Positions 1-5,484 are shown, counted from the first letter of the stretch. The stretch: DNA of 6,291 nt from UBA6100 sp049658145 (GCA_049658145.1 JBASOJ010000039.1:1-6291); one strand, 5' to 3'. The notes: generated from the letters alone by a model not told the origin. Numbers and translations: made by a program.

Positions 1-794
1 CCCCTGAGCTGGTGGTGACGGCGTGGAGCCCCGAGATCGCCGGGGCGGCCGCCGCAGCGGGCGCCGACCGCGTACTGCGCCGGGTCTTCGCCGCGCCTTC
101 AGGGGATCCAGGAGCCTTCGCGGAGCCCTTCCTGCCACGGGTCGTCTGGCCCGCGGAGATGGAGGGCTTCGACGGATGGATGACCGGCGAGCGCGTCACG
201 TCAGGTAACCTCGGCCTTCTGCATCGCGCCTCAAGCCGGGGTCCAGTAGCGGCGGACTGGCCGCTGAACATCCTGAACGGCCACGCCGCGGCCAAGGTCG
301 CCGGGATGGGCGCCGGGTTCGTGTGGGCCTCCCCCGAGCTCTCGGGCCGACAGCTTGCCGATCTGGTCACCACGTCTGCCGTCCCTGTCGGTTGTGTGGT
401 CTGGGGCAGGCTCGAACTGATGGTCGCCGAGCAGTGCGTGCTCATGGCTGCGGGCGACTGCGGGCGCCGGTGCGCGTCGTGTGCGCGTCGCAGGGGATGG
501 TGGCGCCTTCGCGACCACAAGGGCTACGAGTTCCCGGTGACGACCGACGAATCCGGCCGAACGCACGTCATGAACTCGGTCACACTCGACCTGGTGCGCG
601 CGTTGGACGAGGTGGTGGCCTGCGGCGTGTCCGCGGTGCGCGTTGACTTCACCGATGAGGGCGTGAGCCGCGTGGCCGAGGTCGTGCGTGCGGTCCGCTC
701 CGCGCTGACCGCGGTCGTCAACGGCGCGCCTGCGCCAGAGCGGCCGCTCGTCGAGCCATCGACGAGCGGCCATTTCTACAGGGGCGTGCTGTAG
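1..794 (+). CDS. Peptidase U32 family protein, C-terminal part (5' end outside window)
   Basis: The frame is open through the left edge (first full codon at position 3) and ends with TAG at 792-794, so the N-terminal part is missing and no start can be chosen. The visible 264 residues look like the C-terminal half of a U32 protein. A segment reading DWPLNILNGHAAAKVAGMGA is followed by SPELS, then GRLELMVAEQC with further cysteines, then LRDHKGYEFPV and an MNS motif. The end, TSGHFYRGVL, resembles the closing motif of large U32 proteins. Four cysteines sit close together (codons at 435, 459, 471 and 480). Characterised U32 members include RlhA and TrhP (RNA hydroxylation) and UbiU/UbiV (Fe-S proteins of oxygen-independent ubiquinone synthesis); others are annotated as collagenase-like proteases. 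From family knowledge I infer RNA modification or Fe-S chemistry as more likely than proteolysis, but the substrate cannot be read from this part. The gene converges on the PBP gene with one base between stops. Confidence 0.85.
   Translation, partial: PELVVTAWSPEIAGAAAAAGADRVLRRVFAAPSGDPGAFAEPFLPRVVWPAEMEGFDGWMTGERVTSGNLGLLHRASSRGPVAADWPLNILNGHAAAKVAGMGAGFVWASPELSGRQLADLVTTSAVPVGCVVWGRLELMVAEQCVLMAAGDCGRRCASCARRRGWWRLRDHKGYEFPVTTDESGRTHVMNSVTLDLVRALDEVVACGVSAVRVDFTDEGVSRVAEVVRAVRSALTAVVNGAPAPERPLVEPSTSGHFYRGVL
742..778 (+). terminator. Hairpin with short T-rich tail inside the 3' end of the U32 gene
   Basis: Arms 742-754 (GGCCGCTCGTCGA) and 759-771 are perfect reverse complements, 13 bp, around a 4-nt loop (GCCA). 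On the + strand the stem is followed by ATTTCTA, a weak U-tract; on the - strand no T-run follows. The stem is fully inside the coding sequence, over the codons for RPLVEPSTSGH. I infer that it terminates the U32 transcript and may also slow or end transcripts of the convergent PBP gene, since no other terminator fits between them. The stem is certain; the function is inferred. Confidence 0.55.
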
Positions 795-795
795 C

Positions 796-3471
796 CTACT
801 TGATCTCGATCGTGATCGACGCACTGGTAGAGAGACCGTCGTTGTCGGTGACCCAGAGTGTGACCGTGTATTCGCCCGCTGACGTGTAGGTGTGCGTCAC
901 CTTTTCGCCGCTCACCAACGGCGTGCCATCCCCGAACTCCCACGCGAACGTCTCGATGGTGCCGTCCTCGTCGTTCGAGTCAGCGGCATCGAAGGTGATC
1001 GCCTCTCCCGGCTTCGGTTTGTCCGGCGTATGACTGAACTCAGCAACCGGCTCGACCATCTCCGGGCTGCCGGTGGAGACGATGACCTTGATGGTGGTGC
1101 CAACCGGTACCTGTCCGCCGAAACGCGGGTCCTGGTCGCTCACCATACCGGCCGGTACACCCTCGACGGCCTTCTCCTCGACATCGGCGACGAGTCCGAG
1201 GCTTGCGAGCACGGCCAGCGCATCCGTCTTCAGCGTGCCGATCAGGTTGGGCACATCCACCGCCGTGGGGGTCACGTGCAGCGCGCATTCAACCGGCGGA
1301 GTGGAGGCCAGGAACAGGCCGTTACCCTGGTTGGGACACAGCGGGCCGGCCAGCTGACCGCTGTCGAGGCAGATGGTCGCATTCATGAGGCCCTTCGGAC
1401 GCGTGAACTCGGATGCCGGCGTGTTGGCGAGCGCGGCCTTCATGAACGCGGACCAGATCTGGGCGGGGAACGAGCCGCCCGTGACCTTCCTGCCGTGGAC
1501 GTTGGTCATCTCGATCTGACCCTCGACGTGTCCCATCCACACCGCGGTGGCCAGATCGGGGGTGTACCCGACGAACCACGCATCCCGGTACTCCTGCGTG
1601 GTGCCCGTCTTGCCCGCGGCGGGGCGTCCGATCGCGGCGGCGGTGCCGGTACCCGAGGTGATGACGCCCTTGAGTATGTCAGTGGTGAGGTAGGCGATCG
1701 CGGGTGATATGACCTCGGTGCCGGTGGTGGGTGCTGTCTGCAGCACCTCGCCCTTCACGTTCGAGATCTGGCTGATGCCATGGGGAGCCACGTGGATGCC
1801 GTTGTTCGCGAGTGTCCCGTATGCCGAGGCCATCTCGAGCGGCGTGACCTCCTGTGCCCCGAGCGCGATCGCAGGCACCGGGTTGATCTCGGTCGTGATG
1901 CCCATGCTCTTCGCCGTGTCCGCCACGGTCTTGGCGCCGATCTGCAGGATCACCTGGGCGTATACCGAGTTGACCGACTGCGATGTGGCGACCCGCAGGC
2001 GCAACGGTCCGCTCCCGTGGCCGCTGACGTTCCAGGTCTGGCCGCCGGGGATAGAGAAGGACCCGGCGGCGCTCTCGTAGGTCTGCTCGGGCGACACGCC
2101 ATTGGCGAGTGCGGATGCCAGCACGAACGTCTTGAACGACGATCCGGGCTGTCGTCCGCCCTGAACGGCGACATTGAACTGCTGAGTGTTGAAGTCCTTG
2201 CCGCCCACCATCGCCCGAACCTCACCTGTCTTCGGGTCGATGGCCACGATCGCGGCCGATGGGTCATCGGGCTTGTTGAGGATGGACGCGATCGCCGACT
2301 CGGCGGCAGCCTGCATAGTGAGGTCGATGGTCGTGGTTACCCGCAGGCCGCCCTTGTAGACGGCGTCCGCGCCGTAGTCGTCGATCAGCGACTGCGTGAC
2401 CCACTCGACGAAGTAGGGTGCCGGACTCGTCGCGGCCGCCGGCGCTGCGAGCGTGAAGGGCTCCACCACCGCGGCGTCATGCGTCGCCTGGTCGATGTAG
2501 CCCTGCTCGAGCATCTGTCCGAGCACGACGCTTCGGCGGGTCTGTGCTGCACCCGGGTCTATCCGTGGTGAGAACCGGCCGGGCGACTTCACGATCCCGC
2601 CGATCATGGCGCACTCAGCGGTCGTCAGTTGCGAGAGGTCCTTGCCGAAGTACGTCTCGGCGGCGGCGGCCACGCCGTAGGCGCCGTGGCCGAAGTAGAT
2701 CGCATTCAGGTACTTCTCGAGGATCTCGTCTTTCGAGAACTGCGACTCGAGCTGGTAGGCGAGGATCGCTTCCTTGATCTTGCGGCTGATGCTGTCCTCG
2801 CGCTCGATGAACGTGTTCACCACGTACTGCTGCGTGATGGTCGACCCGCCCTGATGCTTGCCCTGGGTGACGTTGACCCACAGCGCTCGCGCGATGCCGA
2901 AGGGGTCCACGCCTTTGTGCTCGTAGAAGCTCTGGTCCTCGGTCGAGATGACCGCCTGCCGAAGCGCGATCGGCATGCTCGCGAGTGGCACGTTCGTGCG
3001 GTTCTGCTCGGCGTGGAGCTCAGTGAGAACGGCGCCCGTGCGGTCGTAGATGACGCTGGTCTCCGCGAGAGGTTCGGTGCTCGCCGAGAGGTCGGGGAGG
3101 TCGTCGGTGAGACGCTCGTAGACGACGCACCCGGCTATCCCGCCGGCGACCGCGAGCAGGAGAAGTGCGAGCAGGAACACGCGCCAGAACACCCGCCACC
3201 GGCTGTGCTTCTTGGGACGGGGACGTGACGTCCCCGGCGTGCGCCGGACCGGCGTCGATCCCGGACGTCCGGCCGCGCCGCCCCGAACGACCGTGCGTTC
3301 GGCGGACGACCGCCCACGCGACTGGCCCCGCGATCCCTTGGGCGAGGCGGTTGCGCGAGTTCGGCTGCTTCCGGTGCGCGGGGTCTGCTGGCGGCTCGAC
3401 GATGCCGCAGCGCGCTTGCGCGGCTGGGGGCGCTGGCGCGGGTCGCCGGTGTTGCGGTTCGATTCGTCCAC
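796..3471 (-). CDS. Class A penicillin-binding protein (transglycosylase/transpeptidase) with PASTA and PKD domains
   Basis: This bifunctional peptidoglycan synthase polymerises lipid II glycan chains and cross-links peptide stems outside the membrane. Numbering is from GTG at 3471 (891 aa). Residues 1-94 are a cytoplasmic tail rich in Arg, Ser, Pro, Thr and Gly. One membrane segment spans about 95-118 (VFLLALLLLAVAGGIAG). The GT51 transglycosylase shows EDQSFYEH with the likely catalytic Glu at 178, GGSTITQQ at 208-215, and KYLNAIYFGHGAYGV. The transpeptidase shows SSFK (nucleophile Ser444), SVN at 499-501 and KTGT from Lys621. A PASTA domain covers about 738-802 and a PKD domain about 807-891 (WEFGDG at 844-849, HTYTSAGEYTV from 860). 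All catalytic motifs look intact. The frame stays open to 3777, but that end overlaps tyrS. ATG at 3567 is an alternative start (923 aa). I prefer GTG 3471 because GGAAGGGG lies upstream and the codons of 3472-3567 have unusually many A/T third positions. The gene diverges from tyrS. The PKD tail is unusual for this family. Confidence 0.95.
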   Translation of the reverse strand: MDESNRNTGDPRQRPQPRKRAAASSSRQQTPRTGSSRTRATASPKGSRGQSRGRSSAERTVVRGGAAGRPGSTPVRRTPGTSRPRPKKHSRWRVFWRVFLLALLLLAVAGGIAGCVVYERLTDDLPDLSASTEPLAETSVIYDRTGAVLTELHAEQNRTNVPLASMPIALRQAVISTEDQSFYEHKGVDPFGIARALWVNVTQGKHQGGSTITQQYVVNTFIEREDSISRKIKEAILAYQLESQFSKDEILEKYLNAIYFGHGAYGVAAAAETYFGKDLSQLTTAECAMIGGIVKSPGRFSPRIDPGAAQTRRSVVLGQMLEQGYIDQATHDAAVVEPFTLAAPAAATSPAPYFVEWVTQSLIDDYGADAVYKGGLRVTTTIDLTMQAAAESAIASILNKPDDPSAAIVAIDPKTGEVRAMVGGKDFNTQQFNVAVQGGRQPGSSFKTFVLASALANGVSPEQTYESAAGSFSIPGGQTWNVSGHGSGPLRLRVATSQSVNSVYAQVILQIGAKTVADTAKSMGITTEINPVPAIALGAQEVTPLEMASAYGTLANNGIHVAPHGISQISNVKGEVLQTAPTTGTEVISPAIAYLTTDILKGVITSGTGTAAAIGRPAAGKTGTTQEYRDAWFVGYTPDLATAVWMGHVEGQIEMTNVHGRKVTGGSFPAQIWSAFMKAALANTPASEFTRPKGLMNATICLDSGQLAGPLCPNQGNGLFLASTPPVECALHVTPTAVDVPNLIGTLKTDALAVLASLGLVADVEEKAVEGVPAGMVSDQDPRFGGQVPVGTTIKVIVSTGSPEMVEPVAEFSHTPDKPKPGEAITFDAADSNDEDGTIETFAWEFGDGTPLVSGEKVTHTYTSAGEYTVTLWVTDNDGLSTSASITIEIK

Positions 3472-3482
3472 GGTCGCTTGGG

Positions 3483-3490
3483 CCCCTTCC
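3483..3490 (-). promoter_or_regulatory. Candidate ribosome binding site for the PBP GTG start
   Basis: On the - strand GGAAGGGG lies 11 nt before GTG at 3471. It is purine-rich and partly complementary to the 16S 3' end, though the spacing is on the long side. It is the main signal favouring GTG 3471 over ATG 3567, which has only CAGGT about 15 nt upstream. Confidence 0.45.
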
Positions 3491-3527
3491 GAGGCGGGAA
3501 TCGCGGTGTGCCCGCAGGTCAGATGTC

Positions 3528-3547
3528 CAGCACATACTGTACAGCAC
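3528..3547. repeat. Short direct repeat CAGCAC with palindromic CTGTACAG core
   Basis: CAGCAC occurs at 3528-3533 and 3542-3547, 14 bp apart start to start, with ATACTGTA between. The 8-bp palindrome CTGTACAG overlaps the second copy. It lies between the two candidate PBP starts and resembles a small operator, but no known regulator is recognised. Confidence 0.25.
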
Positions 3548-3572
3548 CCACGCGAGCGGGCAGGCATGGTCG

Positions 3573-3581
3573 TGATAGTAT
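3573..3581 (+). promoter_or_regulatory. tyrS: Candidate extended -10 promoter for tyrS
   Basis: TGATAGTAT fits the extended -10 form TGn followed by TAGTAT (4 of 6 matches to TATAAT, with the key T1, A2 and T6). No convincing -35 lies 16-18 bp upstream, which extended -10 promoters can tolerate. It would start transcription near 3588 and give an untranslated leader of about 80 nt. That leader is too short for a T-box and shows none. Confidence 0.4.
3575..3580 (-). promoter_or_regulatory. Candidate -10 element on the - strand for the PBP gene
   Basis: Read on the - strand this is TACTAT, a TAnnnT-type -10 that overlaps the tyrS -10 almost completely. It ends 7 nt before ATG 3567, so it would give either a leaderless mRNA starting at that ATG or a roughly 100-nt leader ahead of GTG 3471. 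No good -35 is visible. Confidence 0.3.
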
Positions 3582-3646
3582 GACCTGCAATCAGCGGGCC
3601 AGACCACCGTGCGGCCGTGCCGATTCGGCAACGGCGGCGTGTGGGT

Positions 3647-3653
3647 GAGGGAG
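3647..3653 (+). promoter_or_regulatory. tyrS: Candidate ribosome binding site for tyrS
   Basis: GAGGGAG ends 14 nt before the GTG start at 3668, a longer spacing than usual; a second purine run, AGAGAAG, sits directly against the start. The start is supported mainly by the protein N-terminus, which matches the usual opening of this TyrRS type. Confidence 0.4.
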
Positions 3654-3667
3654 CGTGAGCAGAGAAG

Positions 3668-4876
3668 GTGCAGTCCGCGGCAGAACAGCTGAAGACCATC
3701 GCGAGCGGTGTCGCAGACATCGTCCCCGCCGAAGCGTTGAGCGCCAAGTTGAGCTCGGGCCGGGTGCTCACCGTCAAGCTCGGTGTCGATCCGACCGCGC
3801 CGGACCTTCATCTGGGGCACGCGGTCCCGCTGCGGAAGCTGCGGCAGTTCCAGGACCTCGGTCACGCCGTCGTGCTGATCATCGGAGACTTCACGGCGCT
3901 CATCGGCGACCCGTCGGGCCGCTCGGCCACCAGACCGGCGCTTACGTCGCAACAGATCGAGGAGAACGCTGCAACCTATATAGAGCAGGCGTTCAAGATC
4001 CTCGATCCGGACAAGACGACGATGCGGCGCAATTCCGAGTGGCTCGGTTCGCTCGGGTTCGCCGATGTGCTCAAGCTCACGAGCCAGTTCACCGTGGCGA
4101 GGATCCTCGAACGTGACGACTTCCAGAAGCGCTACCGCGAGGGTGTGGGCATCTCGCTGCACGAGCTCCTGTACCCGATGGCGCAAGCCTACGATTCGGT
4201 TGCCATCAAGGCGGACGTCGAGCTCGGGGGCACCGACCAGTTGTTCAACCTGCTCGCCGGTCGCGAGCTCATGGAGAAGCTCGGGCTTGAGCCACAGGTC
4301 TGCCTCACGCTGCCGCTGCTTGAAGGCACGGATGGCGCGCAGAAGATGAGCAAGAGCTACGGCAACTACATCGGACTCACCGATGGGCCCGGCGACATGT
4401 TCGGCAAGGTCATGTCGATCCCCGACGAGCTCATGGTGAAGTACTACCGGCTGTGCACCGCGCTGCCTGTCGCCGAGATCGATGTCCTCGAAGTGTCGCT
4501 TCGGGCCGGAACAGTGCACCCGAACGTCGCCAAGCGACGTCTGGCACGCGAGATCGTCGCCCTGTACCACGGTCCGGATGCCGCGATCGATGCCGAAGCA
4601 GCGTTCGACCGGGTCTTCAAGTACCGGGAGATGCCCGAGGACATCGCCGAAGTGCGTGTCACGCATGCCGATCCGGCGCACGTGCCCGCGGTGATGAAGG
4701 AGGCCGGTCTCGCGCCGACGACCTCAGAGGCGCGTCGTCTCATCGACAGTGGCGCCGTCCGGGTGGATGGAGAGGTCCTGCATCTCGCTCCGGGCGTGTA
4801 CGATATGCCCTGGAGCCTGTTGGACGGGCACGTGCTTCAGGCTGGTAAGCGTCGATACGCGCGGATCAGGGGCTGA
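3668..4876 (+). CDS. tyrS: Tyrosyl-tRNA synthetase
   Basis: This cytoplasmic class I aminoacyl-tRNA synthetase activates tyrosine with ATP and transfers it to tRNA-Tyr. The 402-residue length is normal. The Rossmann catalytic domain begins with VKLGVDPTAPDLHLGH; the HIGH-class signature is HLGH at 48-51. The substrate-binding segment GGTDQLFNLLAGR carries Thr189, Asp190 and Gln191. The second ATP-binding loop is a full KMSKS at 226-230, which separates it from TyrRS enzymes that carry KFGKT and puts it nearer the TyrZ-like type. An S4 RNA-binding domain covers about 339-402 (SEARRLIDSGAVRVDG). The start is GTG at 3668 and the stop is TGA at 4874-4876. No frameshift or missing key residue is seen. 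It diverges from the PBP gene, and a 16S rRNA gene follows in the same direction after about 600 bases with its own promoter. Confidence 0.97.
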   Translation: MQSAAEQLKTIASGVADIVPAEALSAKLSSGRVLTVKLGVDPTAPDLHLGHAVPLRKLRQFQDLGHAVVLIIGDFTALIGDPSGRSATRPALTSQQIEENAATYIEQAFKILDPDKTTMRRNSEWLGSLGFADVLKLTSQFTVARILERDDFQKRYREGVGISLHELLYPMAQAYDSVAIKADVELGGTDQLFNLLAGRELMEKLGLEPQVCLTLPLLEGTDGAQKMSKSYGNYIGLTDGPGDMFGKVMSIPDELMVKYYRLCTALPVAEIDVLEVSLRAGTVHPNVAKRRLAREIVALYHGPDAAIDAEAAFDRVFKYREMPEDIAEVRVTHADPAHVPAVMKEAGLAPTTSEARRLIDSGAVRVDGEVLHLAPGVYDMPWSLLDGHVLQAGKRRYARIRG

Positions 4877-4878
4877 GC

Positions 4879-4953
4879 ATAGCGCGAACCTGTAAGCATC
4901 TTGTGGGCGCTATCCCGCCTGATATGCCGTCTTTCGAGGCAGATGTGAGCGGG
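4879..4953 (+). other. Two adjacent stem-loops just after tyrS
   Basis: The first stem pairs ATAGCGC (4879-4885) with GCGCTAT (4907-4913), 7 bp with a 21-nt loop. The second pairs CCCGC (4914-4918) with GCGGG (4949-4953), with an inner TGCC/GGCA stem (4925-4928 with 4938-4941). They begin 2 nt after the tyrS stop. Neither has a U-tract, so they do not look like intrinsic terminators; they may protect the tyrS mRNA 3' end or mark weak termination. Confidence 0.35.
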
Positions 4954-4989
4954 CGTATTCAATCGGCGAAACATGCTGTGCGCGAGCCC

Positions 4990-5018
4990 TTGCATCCCCG
5001 TCGATCCGGTGGTACATT
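4990..5018 (+). promoter_or_regulatory. Candidate promoter upstream of the 5136-5170 terminator
   Basis: TTGCAT (4990-4995) and TACATT (5013-5018) are separated by exactly 17 bp. The -10 matches TATAAT at 4 of 6 positions, including T1, A2 and T6; the -35 keeps TTG. Transcription would begin near 5025. It could drive a short RNA ending at the terminator, or be an upstream rrn promoter. Confidence 0.4.
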
Positions 5019-5024
5019 ACCAAG

Positions 5025-5170
5025 GCTGCTTCTGCCGAGCGTTCGGAGACGGAGCGGGATTTGATAGCTCGGGGTTTTGAGAGGGCGATCGGGTAGAAGT
5101 GCTGGAGCCAGTCATACTGGTCCGGCGCAAATCCGACGCCCCCGGCCGAACAGGCGGGGGCGTTTTGTAT
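5025..5170 (+). ncRNA. Candidate small RNA of about 140 nt (no family recognised)
   Basis: The interval runs from the predicted start of the 4990-5018 promoter to the intrinsic terminator. It has internal pairing: CCGAGC (5035-5040) with GCTCGG (5067-5072), and CCAGT/ACTGG (5108-5112 with 5116-5120) around CAT. No convincing ORF with a ribosome binding site lies in it. I recognise no Rfam-type family: it is not 4.5S RNA, 6S RNA, RNase P RNA, tmRNA or a known riboswitch. It may equally be the 3' untranslated end of tyrS mRNA. The call rests only on a promoter-like pair plus a terminator. Confidence 0.25.
5136..5170 (+). terminator. Intrinsic terminator between tyrS and the rRNA promoter
   Basis: ACGCCCCCG (5136-5144) pairs with CGGGGGCGT (5155-5163), 9 bp almost all G-C, with a 10-nt loop that can add a CC/GG pair. 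TTTTGTAT follows from 5163. This is the best terminator in the window. It would end tyrS or a short RNA and insulate the rRNA promoter, whose -35 begins 52 nt downstream. Confidence 0.85.
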
Positions 5171-5221
5171 CGCCCGGGAACCGAGTCCGCGAAGTGATCG
5201 AAGATCGGTTGAAGAAAGCGA

Positions 5222-5250
5222 TTGACAGCGGGAACCGGGACACGTAACGT
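5222..5250 (+). promoter_or_regulatory. rRNA operon promoter
   Basis: A perfect -35 TTGACA (5222-5227) is followed after 17 bp by TAACGT (5245-5250), which fits TAnnnT. The segment after the -10 is GC-rich (ATCCCCTC), as in promoters under stringent control. Transcription should begin near 5257, giving a leader of about 230 nt before 16S. Confidence 0.75.
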
Positions 5251-5266
5251 ATCCCCTCGCTGCGCC

Positions 5267-5286
5267 TGAACCTTGAAAACCGGATA
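5267..5286 (+). promoter_or_regulatory. boxA-like antitermination segment
   Basis: TGAACCTTGAAAACCGGATA resembles the boxA region of Gram-positive rRNA operons (CTTTGAAAACTGGATA-like), where NusB and S10 bind nascent RNA so that polymerase resists termination. Its place, about 10 nt after the predicted start, is right for this. The match is by eye. Confidence 0.5.
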
Positions 5287-5303
5287 CTGTGACAAGCCAG
5301 TAA

Positions 5304-5320
5304 GGATTCATTTCGAATCC
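5304..5320 (+). repeat. Leader hairpin GGATTC / GAATCC
   Basis: Perfect 6-bp arms (5304-5309 and 5315-5320) around a 5-nt loop, 18 nt after the boxA-like segment. It may form part of the antitermination or processing structure. Confidence 0.4.
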
Positions 5321-5379
5321 ACAACATACCCCGTCACATCGAGAGGGCCAGTCAAAAGGTCAAACCGATGAGACAACTC

Positions 5380-5422
5380 GGATCCAAACCGGGCCGGTCT
5401 CCTTACCGGTTCAGGTGGATCC
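5380..5422 (+). repeat. Nested inverted repeat in the 16S leader
   Basis: The outer arms are GGATCC (5380-5385 and 5417-5422) and the inner arms AACCGG (5387-5392) with CCGGTT (5406-5411). A competing fold pairs 5391-5398 with 5405-5412, including two G-U pairs. It is a likely structured element of the precursor rRNA. Confidence 0.45.
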
Positions 5423-5426
5423 ACTC

Positions 5427-5443
5427 CGGACCAGCCAGGTCCG
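5427..5443 (+). repeat. Leader hairpin CGGACC / GGTCCG
   Basis: Perfect 6-bp arms (5427-5432 and 5438-5443) around AGCCA, directly after the nested repeat. It is part of the same structured leader. Confidence 0.4.
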
Positions 5444-5458
5444 CAAAGCTCCGTGTAC

Positions 5459-5478
5459 TACAGGCCGCAAGGTCTGTA
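5459..5478 (+). repeat. GCAA-tetraloop hairpin just before 16S
   Basis: An 8-bp stem (5459-5466 with 5471-5478, one G-U pair) is capped by GCAA, a GNRA tetraloop. It ends about 6 nt before the mature 16S start, so it may guide 5' processing or early 16S folding. Confidence 0.5.
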
Positions 5479-5484
5479 ACAACT

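Larger units (their letters stand above)
3514..3588. repeat. Spaced inverted repeat GCAGGTCA / TGACCTGC in the divergent control region
   Basis: GCAGGTCA at 3514-3521 and its exact reverse complement at 3581-3588 flank the middle of the PBP-tyrS intergenic region, 59 nt apart. The right copy starts inside the proposed tyrS -10. It could be a pair of operator half-sites, but an 8-bp match in about 200 bases is not rare by chance. Confidence 0.3.
5257..5484 (+). other. 16S rRNA precursor leader
   Basis: This is the transcribed spacer between the promoter start and the mature 16S 5' end. It holds a boxA-like segment near its start, then hairpins at 5304-5320, 5380-5422, 5427-5443 and 5459-5478. 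The partner strand of the 16S processing stem would lie after 16S, outside the window. No protein gene is supported here. Confidence 0.7.

Noticed and set aside
231..824. Antisense open frame opposite the U32 gene
   Set aside because: It has Arg/His-rich composition with no family motifs; it is a mirror of the real coding strand.
1780..2571. + strand open frame within the PBP gene
   Set aside because: It runs over the transpeptidase domain of a clear PBP on the other strand and has no motif of its own.
3588..3667. T-box leader upstream of tyrS
   Set aside because: The leader is only about 80 nt, with no T-box consensus and no terminator/antiterminator pair.
3567..3777. Extension of the PBP frame upstream to 3777
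   Set aside because: It would overlap the start of tyrS by more than 100 bases and has no family-like sequence; a start at 3471 or 3567 is more plausible.
3020..4681. Long antisense open frame (553 codons) across tyrS and the start of the PBP gene
   Set aside because: It lies opposite tyrS, shows no recognisable domain, and its frame is open because of the codon pattern of the GC-rich gene on the other strand.
5081..5143. tRNA-like piece with a CAT in a 7-nt loop and a GCAAATCC segment
   Set aside because: The acceptor pairing would give only about 63 nt, no proper D or T arm forms, and there is no TTC in the T loop; the likeness is probably accidental.
4910..5311. Antisense open frame of 133 codons over the intergenic and rRNA promoter region
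   Set aside because: It spans the rRNA promoter and the intrinsic terminator, lacks a clear ribosome binding site and resembles no protein I know.
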